A stretch of DNA of 64,000 nucleotides, from NCBI GenBank assembly GCA_014218235.1, contig CM024760.1, positions 140,011,245 to 140,075,244 of the forward strand, in the 5' to 3' direction. Below the pieces are notes generated by a model, which had not been told where the DNA came from, did no database searches, and saw nothing but the letters and a program-made list of their open reading frames with translations. The number at the start of each line of letters is the position of its first letter. Positions within the stretch are counted from its first letter, which is position 1. The position numbers were made by a program, and so were the translations under genes. The stretch is from Colocasia esculenta. Taxonomy: Eukaryota > Streptophyta > Magnoliopsida > Alismatales > Araceae. Below are positions 30,814 through 41,901 of this stretch, in pieces.

Positions 30814-31989
30814 TCACTGAGCTTCTAGGGCTTGGTATGCTGACTTTGGTGCCTCTTCCATCGTGGTGTTATATCCAGGCTGCATCGGCCCTCTTACAAA
30901 ATGATCATACAACGTCCAGGTGAGGGGGCCATGGTCTGACTGTGAAGAAGATGAGAATGCAGCCCATTCTGAGTATCCTAAACCATGTTTTGTGAATTTC
31001 TTTGTGCTGGCCACTGTTTTGGTTCTCCCTTGGAGATGAGCACCCAAACCTTTTCCTGACTGATAGCCGAGCCTAAACATGATATCCCAACCTTTTGTGT
31101 TTGTGGTCACATCCTTCCTGATAGCTATCACTGATGGGGACCCGATTGGGCGGTTAGAAGAGAATGTATAAGCCCAGGGATAGTTGACATCGAGCACTGA
31201 AATGACGGGCTTATTGGATGGCCATACTGATGGCAATACTCTCTCAACAGCTTCGACTGTGTGGGTCATTGGTAAGCTCTTAACCTTGACTATCCGCCCT
31301 TGGAAGGGGAATTTCAAACATTGATGTGCCGTGGAAGGCACTGCCCCTAGTGACTCAATCCACAGGCGCCCTAAGATGGCCTTCTAAGTGTGATCGATGT
31401 TCAACACATAAAATTCAATTGACATGAGAAGGGGCCCCAGCTCTGCTTGCAACGTGACAATCCCATGACAAGCACATCGTGAATTGTCGTAGGTAGCTAT
31501 GGTGGTGGGGGTGGGCTGTAATTGGCGCTCTGAGATGTTGCAGGCTCTTAGGGTGCTCAACGGGCATACATTAATGGAAGCCCCTGTATCTACTAGCGAT
31601 GTGTCAATGGCCACTTTGTTTATAGTGAGTGTCACACACAAAGGCATCTTCCTAGCTTTAGGGGTAGCTAATTCACCATCAGAAAAGGTAATAGTGGGTC
31701 CCCTGTTCACAATAGAAAGTACATAAGGCAGATTGTCGGGGTTCATGTCCTCACTGACCATGACCATCTGCAGGAAGGCCCTTAGGGCATCTTGGTGAGT
31801 CTATGACCTTTTGATCAGCTCTAATATGGAGATTTTGGCGGGGGTTTGATCCAAATGCTTCAGAATGTCATATTGGGTCCCCGGGACCGGGTCTATCTCT
31901 TCCATATCTTGTTGCTGTTGAGTGCTGGTTTGCTGTGCCGGTTGACCTGGCAGGGATACGGACGCATTAGGGTACATCCGATGGAACAT
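30814..31989 (-). pseudogene. E0 protease and G-patch region
   Basis: The protease has an intact SLVDTGASINV (DTG at 31590-31582) in 31767-31384, then a stop at the join. The frame 31341-30814 carries the protease tail (AVPSTAHQCLKFPFQGR), the conserved segment before the G-patch (SVLDVNYPWAYTF) and the G-patch LGYQSGKGLGAHLQG with GLGYSE after it. The upstream part (31989-31801) matches the E1 sequence before the protease. Confidence 0.85.
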
Positions 31990-32455
31990 CCGCCCGCTCC
32001 GTAGGGCAAAGTTATGGTGGAGTGGAGGAGGTGAGGTGTCAAGAATGGAGGGGTTGGCTAGTAATGGCGCTGGCGTAGGGGAGAGAGAGATGTTGTTGGA
32101 CGAAGGGATAATGGGTGATATGGCTGGGGAGTTGTAGGATGGTGAGGTGATGGTGGCAATAGTGGGTGCGAGGAGGGAGGCCTAGTGGATGTAGGTGTGG
32201 TGGCAGGGGTGTGATATGGGAAATAACCAAAAGCTATCCCACTTCGTGTTCATCGTTGAAGGCCCATTGAGCTTCTGGTGGTAGGTGGTGGATGACTTGG
32301 TTAACATGCGCGGGTGGAGGAGGTGGTAGCAGGTTGGGGGTTTGGAGCAGGCGGGTGTTGAGGCATGGGGTTGCGGATTATGCCAAGGTCATTTTCCGGC
32401 TGCTGCGGCTGCTGTTGTTGTTGCTGTTGCTGGTACTGTTGTTGGAAGAGTTGGA

Positions 32456-32500
32456 ACTACTGTTGTTGTTGTTGTTGTTGTTGTTGTTGTGGCTGTTGTC
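32456..32500. repeat. TTG/CAA microsatellite in E0 gag linker
   Basis: About ten TTG units on plus encode a polyglutamine tract on the minus strand between the zinc knuckle and the protease. The wider stretch 32395-32530 is CTG/TTG rich. E1 has a shorter counterpart at 19990-20055. Confidence 0.85.
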
Positions 32501-32567
32501 GCCTTTGCTGTTGCTGCTGTTGCCTCTGACCCTGTTGATCTCTTAAGGTATGGATCAACCTCTTCAT

Positions 32568-34212
32568 TTATGCCCAATCAATTTGGTTATGCTCATGAAG
32601 GTCATATATTATGTCCCGAAATTGGAAACAATCCGACACATTATGGCCCGAATGGCGATGGTAGACACAATACTTTGTTTGGTCCGCTGCCATATTCCAA
32701 TTTGCCTTCTCAGGAGGGAGTCTAAGGGCATTCAAGTACATGAGGGCTGCAAAGACATCGGCCAAAGACTCGAGCAGAGGAGGATATTGGGCTCTTTTGG
32801 GTCCGTTGGGTTTTCTGGGGGCATAGCCATTCTGAGGAGGAGGAATTTGGGAGTACTGGCGCTGGTCTTGTGGAGGGTTCTGACCCTGGGGAGGTTGCTG
32901 CCTATTGTTACTCCATGGCTACTGAGGTTGCTGGGTGTATGGAGACCTACCTATCGGGCCTTGGGGGTTACTTACTGCACCCACTTGCTCATTGGTTTGG
33001 ATCCCCTCGGTGACGGGCCTTGAGGCTTCTTGGTGTAACGGGCTTTAGGGGTCTCAAACATAGAGTGTATAGGCGAGTCCTTGAGTTGGGTCTGAATGAA
33101 ACGGGCTCGGCTATATAGCTGGTGCATGGTAGTAATGTCATCCATGGCCAAGATGGCTCGGTAAGTTAGGGTAGCATTGGAAATTAACAGCTTTACTTTC
33201 TCCTCCTCCGGCATGGGGCAGCGGACCTTGGCAGCCAATGAACGCCATCGGTCAGCATAAGTTGAGAACTCCTCCTCGGGCTTCATCTTTTCAGCTACTA
33301 GATCCACAAAGGAGTATTCGGGTCCAACCCAATCTTGGAATTGCTGTAGGAACCTCTCTTGAACAATTTGGAAGTCCTCGGCTTCCTCAAGGGGCAAAGA
33401 ACAGAACCATTCCAGGGCCGAACCATCTAGGGATTTTCTGAACAAGTATGCCATGAGGTGGCGATCATACTTGTGCGGTGCAGATTCATAGACAAAATCC
33501 TTTAAATGAACATATGGGTCCCCTACACCAGAGTACCGCTGATAAACAGGGAGCTCCGACTGGGGTGGTACCCGGAGGTGTTGGAAAGATGGGAGAGCAA
33601 TGTCGGCTACCTTCTGAGGATCAATTTGCCTCCTGAGGTCATGGAGCTCCTTTTTCATACTTGTCCACTCCACAAGAAAGTCGGAAGGAGTTTGGATATG
33701 GTGCGCAGAGACAAGGGAGCGAGGTTGTTCAAAAGAGTGGGACCTCTCACGGGGGAGGGGAGCAGGTTCAGTCGTATAATATGTTGAGGTTGGAGGGGAT
33801 CGAGGCCGAACTTCTCGTGCCGGAAGATAGCTTGGTTCCGAGAAATGGATGGCCTGAGGACGGAGGGGTGTGGGATCTGCCCCTGAGGAAGGAAGGTGGC
33901 TGAGGCAACACGGGCGGAGGAATCTGTCGGTCGGACTGAATTCTGACCAGAGGGAGATAGAGGTCGCTTCCCCTTGGCAATGGCTAGAAATTCATGGACT
34001 TGGTCTGGAGTGAGATGGGGGAGGAGCTGACTAAATTGTGAATGGGGGTCATCTCCTCCAGGAGGAGAAGGAGGACGGGATTGACTCCCGATGACGAGGG
34101 GAGGTTGGATATGCCCCCGGAGTATGGCCGTAGAGGGTTGGGCCATATCTTCGAGGAACCCAATGGGCAGGACATCGTCGGCAAGGACCCGGAATTGGTC
34201 CATGTCGAACAA
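32568..34212 (-). pseudogene. gag: E0 gag, broken
   Basis: The N-terminal part is 34212-33655. The capsid-like part is 33673-32972 (GDPYVHLKDFVYESAPHKYD, WVGPEYSFVDLVAEKMKPE, MHQLYSRARFIQTQLKDSPI). A zinc knuckle variant (CVYHRHSGHNVSDC) is at 32765-32568. The segments lie in different frames. The capsid-like core is close to that of E1, while the N-terminal part is not. Confidence 0.85.
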
Positions 34213-34631
34213 GGGATTAAGATAGAATACAAGGATCGGAGGGGACTAACTCGATCTCCCTAAACAATGACGCATGCACCCCCCCCCCCAAAACAAATAG
34301 GGGGTGATACTGACAACTCCTAGACTCTAGCACAGCAAGAAAGACTGAGAGGAGGAGGGATGGACCGAAACACTCAAATTGTCATGATTAATGCGCAAAT
34401 TTCTTAAGGTTCGAACTTGACCGTTAGATGAATTGATTAAGGGGATGTCACTCGGTCAAGTGGGCCCTAATAGGTAGGAACTCGAGTCCTCCGGTGTTTC
34501 TAAGGGGTGGGACACTCACACGCGAGGGGCGGCTCAGACTAATGGGTGCGACGGGTACAACCGGCCCGGTGAACCGCAATGTGCGTACGGTCACGAGGAC
34601 TTACGGAGGTCCTCGAAGGTGGGCCCGAGTC
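34213..34631 (-). other. E0 leader, part left of E2
   Basis: No ORF is supported. It includes a C9 run and the GCGACGGGTACAACC block shared with E1. The leader resumes at 48053 after E2. Confidence 0.65.
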
Positions 34632-34636
34632 AGCCT
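34632..34636. repeat. Target site duplication of E2, left copy
   Basis: AGCCT precedes the left LTR and is repeated at 48048-48052. Confidence 0.93.
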
Positions 34637-36377
34637 TGTTGGGTTGAATGCAAATTCATATCATTTCCCTCCTATTTTGATGATGACAAGAGGTGTTCTT
34701 AAAGGAATGTAATTGAAACATGTCAAAAACATCATACCTGAAATTCATGTTCAAAAAGTATTTTTCAAACCACATTTATCATTTATGGTCATGATAAATC
34801 ATTTAACTAATGATATATGTGTTTATTTTTCAGGTACAAACATTTTTATGCAAAAGATGAGTCGACACACCCATCAATGGTGTCGACACATCAACACAGA
34901 TTCAAAGGCAAAATGTGTAAAAATGTTGAGACTGTGTCGACACATGTCAAGAGTGTGTCGACACGAGTGGCAGTTTTTCAGAAATCAAGCCTACCCAGGT
35001 CGACACACTCTCAGAGCAGGTCGACACTAGATCCCGTTCCCAGAACAGCCAATTTGAAGAATTGGGACAGCAGGTCGACACACTCTCAGAGCAGGTCGAC
35101 ACTAGACCCAGTTCCCAGAACAGCCAGTTTGTATATTTGGGACAGCAGGTCGACACACTAAAGAGCAGGTGGACACGGGACCTTCTTCCCAGAACAGCTT
35201 CTTACATATTCTGGACAGTGTGTCGACACTACCACCAGGGCAGGTCGACACACTACGGAAACTTTTCATCCTAAAGTTGATGGCTGCCACGTGTCCTTCT
35301 GGGGCGATCAGAATCTTCCTAGGAACGCGTGCCCTTGTACAAAAGGGTATCTTTGGAATCCTAAGGATATAAAAGGTCTTTTTGGCCAGCCTTCACATGA
35401 GAGAAGAGACCCAACTCTCTTAGAGCCTCCAAAAAGCTCCTGGTGGCCAGTAAGAGCTCGTGTCTCCTTCCTCTGCTCTCCAAGTGCTTCCAGAAGACCA
35501 ATTTCCACCAATTCAAGGTGTGGGAATTGGAATTTGATTCCTGAAGACTCCTCTGAAGCATTCCAAGGAGGCAGATCCTGTAGAAGACTTCTTTGGTGAA
35601 GAATTCGAGGAAGATCCAACTTCTCAGATTGCAGAGCATCGACTTGGACTTCAAGCTTCACAAGTTTCTTCCCAATTCAAGCTTCTACAAGGGAGTACAC
35701 TGAAGAACGAAGCCTTTCAATCAATTTATCTTTCTTCTGTTCTTCTGAGATATCTTTTGAGATTATGCAAGTGCTTCTGCATAACTCTCTTTAGAGTTCT
35801 CAAATTTCGACTAGATCTGTTGCTAGAGGATCTTAGTCTTAAGTTGGTGTCTAGCAAGTTTTAGTGTGAGCATTGTGCTCAGTTTGTTGTGAGCCGTCGA
35901 GCTCAGTTTGAGTTGTCAAGCTCAGGGTTGGTTTGAGCAGTCTTGCTCAGTGTTTCTAGAGTAGTCTTGCTCTAGAGGTTGTGTGAGTTGTATGCTCTGA
36001 AGTGTTGGAGTTGTTAGGCTCCTTTGGGTGTGTAGCCCAGTTGTGTTAGTGAAGCCTCACGGGTTGTGAGGGGTGGATGTAGGAATCACTTGGGTGATTT
36101 CCGAACCACCTAAAAATCCTTGTGCATTTGTCTTCTGTGGTTTGATTGATTCATCCGCTAGATGCTTGCATAGGATCCGTTTTAATTCACTTAATCAACT
36201 TGCTTCACATCTAAGTTTTTCAACTCACTCAAATCTAATCAGATCTGTAGTTTTTCACTGATAACATTGCCTCTGATTCTAAATAGTTTTCAAATTACTT
36301 AAGCTTCCGCAAAAGTGGCTAAGATCTATTCATCCCCCCCTTCTAGATCTTTTCCACACATTCATTTCGATCCTTCA
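34637..36377 (+). repeat. E2 5' LTR
   Basis: It starts TGTTGGGTTG and ends TCCTTCA. A TATA box (TATAAAAG, 35368-35375) lies about 120 bp downstream of the half-site array, so the array occupies the U3 enhancer position. Confidence 0.95.
34861..35249. promoter_or_regulatory. GTCGAC-pair array in U3 of the E2 5' LTR
   Basis: Six pairs of GTCGAC start at 34861, 34936, 34999, 35074, 35149 and 35222. The first four have exactly 15 bp between hexamers, the fifth 14 (right half GTGGAC) and the sixth 16. Most hexamers sit in the longer palindrome GTGTCGACAC or in CAGGTCGACAC. Confidence 0.92.
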
Positions 36378-36379
36378 AT

Positions 36380-36391
36380 TGGTATCAGAGC
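36380..36391 (+). other. Primer binding site of E2
   Basis: TGGTATCAGAGC, two bases after the LTR, is the classical complement of the 3' end of plant initiator tRNA-Met. Confidence 0.93.
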
Positions 36392-36512
36392 GGGTTTACA
36401 TCGATCTGATTTGAACTGAGCAGTTTTTGTTTCTGAGTATTGAGTGTTTGATTGTTTGCTTGTTTGTTTGCTTGCTTGTTTAACTCTTTCTCTGTGCATT
36501 TACTTAAGTGTC

Positions 36513-38753
36513 ATGGACTCAAAGGGTTTCATAGCTGAGGGCCATTCCATAAATAGGCCACCATTCTTTAATGGTTTGGACTATTCTTATTGGAAAAACA
36601 GAATGCAAGTATTTCTAAGGGCCCAGAACTATAAGATCTGGAAAGTAGTTGAGGTGGGTCCCTATGAGAACCAGGGAGAAGAAGATACCTGGACAAGGGA
36701 ACAGATAAGGAAAGCTACACTGAATTATAGTGCCATGAACATGATTCAGTGTGCTGTCCATCCCAAGGAGTATTCGAGAATCTCTATGTGCAAATCTGCC
36801 AAAGAGATGTGGGATAAACTCGAATTACTCTATGAGGGAACATCTCAGGTCAAGGAGACCAAGGCAAACATTTTAGTTTCAGAATATGAACTCTTTATGA
36901 TGAAATCTAATGAATCTATTTCTGAAATGTTTGCCAGATTCATGGTGATAGTCAATGGACTCAAGGCTTTGGGTAAGGAGTATACTGATGCAGACTTGGT
37001 AAGAAAAATTTTGCGTTCACTTTCTTCAATTTGGCATACCAAGGCCACTGTTATTGAAGATTCAAAAGATTTGTCCAAAATTTCTTTGGATGAATTGATT
37101 GGATCTTTAATGACATATGAAATAAACTTAAAAAGAAATGAAGAACACATCATTAAGACCAAGCCTATGGCACTCAAAGCCTCTTCAAGCAACAAAGATA
37201 AAAATCAGGATAAGACAAGTTCTGAAGAATCTGAGTCGAATGAGGATGAGATTGCCCTCATGACCAGACAATTCAGGAAATTTTTGAAATATAGGAAAGG
37301 GAAAATGACTGGGAAAAAGAAATTTCCCTCAGGTAAGAAGAACACTTCCTCTTCCAATTTCAATAAGAATCATAAACCTGATGAAAATGTTATCTGTTAC
37401 AGGTGCAACAAGCCAGGACACATGAAAGGAGAGTGTCCTGAGAACAAGAAGGAAAAGCACAAGAGATTCCAGAAATATAAGAAGCCAAAGGCCATGGTAG
37501 CCACTTGGTCTGATGAAGATACAAGTGAGGAAGAAGAAGAGAAGAAGTCCTCAAGCTCAGAGAGTGAGGAAGTTTGCTTCATGGCCAACAGCACAGATGG
37601 AAAGGTAAATACTTCCTTTGAAGACTATAGTGTTGAAGATTGGCAGGATGTGTATGCAGAATTAGTTGAAAGATATTCTGAAATGAGAAAAGAAAATTGA
37701 AAATCTCTACCATAACCAATCTTCAAACAATAGAATCTGTGAACTGGAATCTAAAGTAACAGACTTGCTTGAAGAAAAAGAGAATCTCCTAAACCTAATT
37801 GATGAACTGAAACTTGCCTCTCAAAAGGCCTCCCAAGAATTCAGAAACTTAAATGAAAAGCTGGAAATTGAAAAACAAGAAAAACAACAGAAAATTGAAG
37901 AAATTGAAGTTCTTAAAAACCAGCTAAAGGAAAGGGAGGAGGTTATCCAAACCTTCACAAAAGGCCAAGATAACCTAGAGGCATTGCTAGGATCCAACAT
38001 GACAACCACATCTCATGGATTAGGATTCAACAAGAAGAAACCCCAAAAAGACAAATCTGGTGAGAAAAAGGGAAAAGCACCACTAATTAATTTTGTCAAG
38101 GGTCCTAATCTGGAAAACACTGAAATCCAACAAACAGCAAACAAAACCCCAAACAAAACTCAAAACAAATCAAAAACCCAAAAACAAAAGAAGACTATCA
38201 GGTCGACACAGTCCCCTGACAGGTCGACACCAGTCCACAAGAAGAAGACTTCTGTGGCTGTTGTGTCGACACCAGTACAGGAGAGGTCGACCTGCTCAAC
38301 ACCAAAAACCAAAAACAACTCAACCAAAAATTCAAATAAAAATCTGAAAAATAAGAAAAAGGGAAAAGAAATAATCCATGAAAAACCTTGGACCTCCAAG
38401 ACAACACTTCAAGAAAATTGGACTAATCCTTGGAACCAATGGTATGAAAATCCCTGTTGGTATTATCCTCAATACCTTATCCAAATTTCTGGATGTACCA
38501 ACACAATCCATGGATTCCACCTCCTCCTCTGAACTCAAATTTTCAAATGAAAAACTCCCCTCCAACCAAAAACAAAGATCTTGGTGCTTTCATTCCTAAA
38601 AGAAAGAACAAACAGAAAAAGGCTGAAAACACCAAAGTAACAAAACAAAAATCTAAAACAAATCAAATTTGGGTGAGAAAGGATTTGATATCTTTGCTAA
38701 ATCATTCTGATGGTCCCAACTCTGTTTGGGTACCAAAATCTTCTCTCCATTGA
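36513..38753 (+). pseudogene. gag: E2 gag, two frameshifts
   Basis: ATG 36513 opens MDSKGFIAEGHSINRPPFFN, the usual start of SIRE gag, followed by a DUF4219/UBN2-type copia gag domain (DYSYWKNRMQVFLRAQNYKI). The zinc knuckle CYRCNKPGHMKGEC is near residue 295. An extra T at 37697-37698 ends the first frame at 37700; the coiled, charged part continues at 37699-38532 and, after another shift near 38480, ends at TGA 38751. Two GTCGAC pairs (38202-38291) encode Arg-Ser-Thr repeats. E3 has the same domain order. Confidence 0.9.
38202..38291. promoter_or_regulatory. GTCGAC pairs within E2 gag
   Basis: GTCGAC at 38202 and 38223, and at 38265 and 38286, each pair with exactly 15 bp between. They lie in the poorly conserved C-terminal part of gag. 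Confidence 0.88.
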
Positions 38754-40168
38754 TCTTTGTGCAGGAAGGTCGTGCACCCAACACCAATGTTTGGTTTCTT
38801 GATAGTGGGTGTTCACGACACATGACTGGAGATAGAGCCAAATTTTCCTGTCTAATTGAAAAGGAGGGAGGGTCAGTCACCTTTGGAGGTAAAAATAAAG
38901 GAAAGATCATTGGATCTGGTAAGGTTGGTCAAACTTCTTCAAACTCAGTAGATAATGTTTTGTTAGTTGATGGACTTGATTATAATTTGCTCAGTATCAG
39001 CCAACTATGTGACAAAGGTCACAAAGTTGTGTTTGAATCTGATTTTTGCAAAATAATTGATTCATCAACTGACAAAATCAAATTCTTTGGAAAAAGAGAA
39101 AACAATGTCTACATGATCAACCTTAATAAAAACTTTTCTGAAAATCTTTGTTTTGTTGCAAATAAAGATGAAATTGCATGGACTTGGCACAAAAGACTTG
39201 GCCATGCAAGTTTCAGAACTTTGAATAAGTTGTTAAGATTGAATCTGGTTAAAGGTCTTCCTGAATCTTTTTCTAGTGTTGAAGGTCAAATTTGTGGGAT
39301 CTGTGCTAAAGGAAAACAAACTAGGAAATCCTTTAAAGCCTTCAATGAAGTACTCACATCTAAGCCACTAGAACTTCTTCACATGGACCTCTTTGGGCCA
39401 ACAAGAGTTCTAAGCCTAAGTGGCAAGAGATATGGGTTTGTAATCATTGATGACTTTACTAGATTTACCTGGGTTATTTTTCTATCCCACAAAAGTGATG
39501 CATGCCTTGAATTCAGGAATTTCTGTACCACTATCTTAACAACTTATCCATTTAAAATTAAAAACATTTTAACTGATCATGGGGGTGAATTTGATAACAC
39601 ATCCTTTTCTGATCTATGTGCTGAATTGCAAATATTTCACAAGTTTTCTTCACCTAGAACTCCAGAACAAAATGGAGTTGTGGAAAGAAAGAATAGAACT
39701 CTTGTGGAAATGGCTAGATCCATGCTCTTAGGGAGTAATCTGCCCAAATCCTTCTGGGCTGAAGCTGTTAACACAGCCAATCACATCCTAAACAGAGCTT
39801 TGGTCAGACCAAAGATCAGAAAAACCCCCTATGAATTGTTGAAAAACAAAAAGCCAACTGTTGCTTACTTCAAAACTTTTGGGTGCAAGTGTTTTGTACA
39901 CAATAATAACAAAGAAAACCTTGACAAGTTTGATGCTAAGAGTCAGGAAGCTATCTTCCTTGGCTATTCTGAAGTGTCAAGGGCTTTCAAAGTGTACATA
40001 TTGAAAACCAAAACTGTTGAAGAATCACCACATGTTATTTTTGATGAAAATTCTTTTCCACTAATGATTCTAAATCTTGCAGGGAAAAACAAGACAATGA
40101 AGAGGATGACCTCATTGTGGACTCTTCACCAACCGTTGAGGAGATTAACAACATTGAAGAGAACCTGA
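38726..40168 (+). CDS. pol: E2 protease and integrase (fragment of a frameshifted pol)
   Basis: The frame opens with no ATG at GTKIFSPLIFVQEGRAP, overlapping the gag end in another frame. It has the copia protease DSGCSRHMTG, the GAG-pre-integrase HKRLGHASF with CGICAKGK, the integrase catalytic residues in HMDLFGPTR and LTDHGGEFDN, and EQNGVVERKNRTLVE for the third. It ends in linker past VEESPHVIFDE, where the RT frame takes over (40090-40117). Confidence 0.9.
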   Translation: MGTKIFSPLIFVQEGRAPNTNVWFLDSGCSRHMTGDRAKFSCLIEKEGGSVTFGGKNKGKIIGSGKVGQTSSNSVDNVLLVDGLDYNLLSISQLCDKGHKVVFESDFCKIIDSSTDKIKFFGKRENNVYMINLNKNFSENLCFVANKDEIAWTWHKRLGHASFRTLNKLLRLNLVKGLPESFSSVEGQICGICAKGKQTRKSFKAFNEVLTSKPLELLHMDLFGPTRVLSLSGKRYGFVIIDDFTRFTWVIFLSHKSDACLEFRNFCTTILTTYPFKIKNILTDHGGEFDNTSFSDLCAELQIFHKFSSPRTPEQNGVVERKNRTLVEMARSMLLGSNLPKSFWAEAVNTANHILNRALVRPKIRKTPYELLKNKKPTVAYFKTFGCKCFVHNNNKENLDKFDAKSQEAIFLGYSEVSRAFKVYILKTKTVEESPHVIFDENSFPLMILNLAGKNKTMKRMTSLWTLHQPLRRLTTLKRT

Positions 40169-41862
40169 ACAACAACTCACCATCTTCAAGTGGTTCAGGT
40201 AATATTGCTCCAGAAGTGGGCACTTCTCAACAGGTAATTTCTGAACCTCGTTTTCTAAGAGATCACCCATTAGACAGTGTAGTTGGCAACTTAAATGATA
40301 GAGTTAGGACCAGATCATCCTTCTTGCAAAACATTGAAGAAGACTCACTAGCTCTAATTTCCCAAATTGAACCCAAGTCAATTGATGAAGCCTTATCCAG
40401 TTCTGATTGGATTAATGCTATGCATGATGAACTTCATCAATTTGAAAGAAATCAAGTGTGGGAATTAGTGCCTAGACCTAGTGACCAAACAGTGATTGGC
40501 ACTAGATGGGTTTTCCGAAATAAATTGAATGAAACTGGTCAAGTAATAAGAAACAAAGCTAGGCTAGTTGCAAAGGGGTATAACCAAGAATTTGGAATTG
40601 ACTTTGAAGAATCTTATGCCCCTGTAGCTAGACTAGAAGCTGTGAGAATTTTCCTTGCTTTTGCATCCTCCATGAAATTCAAAGTCTTTCAAATGGATGT
40701 CAAAAGTGCATTTCTAAATGGATATATAAAGGAAAATGTTTTTGTTGAACAACCTCCTGGATTTGAAAATGAAAAATATCCTAACCATGTTTTCAAGCTT
40801 AATAAGGCACTCTATGGTCTTAAACAAGCTCCAAGAGCTTGGTATGATCGTTTGAGTTCCTTTTTACTTGAGAAAGGATATTCCAGAGGTAATGTTGATC
40901 AAACATTGTTCACAAAAACAGTAAAAAATCAAATAATTGCTGTCCAAATTTATGTTGATGACATAATATTTGGATCAACTAATAAAGGCCTTTGCACTGA
41001 ATTTTCAAATCAAATGAAGAATGAATTTGAAATGAGCTTAATGAGAGATTTAACATTCTTTTTGGGATTGCAGGTCAACCAAACACATGAAGGAATCTTC
41101 ATCAGTCAAACCAAATATGTCAAGGAGCTATTGAAAAGGTTTGACTTTCAGAACCTTAAACACTCAAGCACACCCATTGCAATAAATGCTAAGCTAGAAG
41201 AAGACCCATCTGGTAAGTCAGTAGATCCAAAGACCTACAGAGGTATGATTGGCTCTCTGCTCTACCTTACTACTTCTAGACCTGATATTCAGTTTTGTGT
41301 GTGCTTATGTGCTAGATTCCAATCTAATCCTAAAGAAAGTCATATGCTTGCTGTGAAAAGAATTTTTAAATATCTTGTTGGAACATGTGACTTAGGAATT
41401 TGGTATCCTGCTGGTTGCAAGTTAGAATTGTTTGCCTATTGTGATGCTGATTATGCTGGGTGTAAGTTAGATAGAAAAAGCACAAGTGGCTTGTGTGTAT
41501 TTCTAGGTGGGTGCCTTATTTCTTGGGCTTCTAAGAAGCAACATTCAGTTGCTCTGTCAACAGCAGAAGCTGAATATGTTGCAGCAGGTAGATGTGGAAC
41601 TCAGATTCTCTGGGTGAAACATCAACTGCTTGATTATAACCAAGATTTAGGGTGTGTACCCATCCTATGTGATAACACAAGTGCAATCAACCTTTCTAAA
41701 AACCCCATTCAGCACTCTAGAACAAAACACATTGAAATTAGGCATCATTTCTTGAGAGATGAGGTTGCAAAGAAATCCTTTGAACTCCACTTATTGAAAC
41801 TGAAAAACAAATTGCAGACATATTCACAAAACCCCTTCCTGAAAATAGATTTTCATCTTTAA
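40117..41862 (+). CDS. pol: E2 reverse transcriptase and RNase H (fragment of a frameshifted pol)
   Basis: The linker is followed by the copia RT: NQVWELVPRPSD, IGTRWVFRNKLNE, FQMDVKSAFLNGY, and catalytic YVDDIIFGSTN. RNase H follows with DADYAGCKLDRKSTSG, WASKKQHSVALSTAEAEYVA and RTKHIEIRHHFLRDEV. A one-base shift near 41800 changes the last 20 or so residues; the canonical end resumes in another frame to about 41901. Confidence 0.9.
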   Translation: MDSSPTVEEINNIEENLNNNSPSSSGSGNIAPEVGTSQQVISEPRFLRDHPLDSVVGNLNDRVRTRSSFLQNIEEDSLALISQIEPKSIDEALSSSDWINAMHDELHQFERNQVWELVPRPSDQTVIGTRWVFRNKLNETGQVIRNKARLVAKGYNQEFGIDFEESYAPVARLEAVRIFLAFASSMKFKVFQMDVKSAFLNGYIKENVFVEQPPGFENEKYPNHVFKLNKALYGLKQAPRAWYDRLSSFLLEKGYSRGNVDQTLFTKTVKNQIIAVQIYVDDIIFGSTNKGLCTEFSNQMKNEFEMSLMRDLTFFLGLQVNQTHEGIFISQTKYVKELLKRFDFQNLKHSSTPIAINAKLEEDPSGKSVDPKTYRGMIGSLLYLTTSRPDIQFCVCLCARFQSNPKESHMLAVKRIFKYLVGTCDLGIWYPAGCKLELFAYCDADYAGCKLDRKSTSGLCVFLGGCLISWASKKQHSVALSTAEAEYVAAGRCGTQILWVKHQLLDYNQDLGCVPILCDNTSAINLSKNPIQHSRTKHIEIRHHFLRDEVAKKSFELHLLKLKNKLQTYSQNPFLKIDFHL

Positions 41863-41901
41863 GGAGAGAACTTGGTCTTTGCAAGTGTCCACCTTCTTGA
41901 T

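Noticed and set aside
34264..34636. Possible host gene fragment at the E2 junction
   Set aside because: Its blocks align with the leader of E1, so it is leader of E0.
34861..35249. CRISPR-like array
   Set aside because: The repeats are only 6-10 bp and palindromic, the DNA is a plant LTR, and no cas genes exist.
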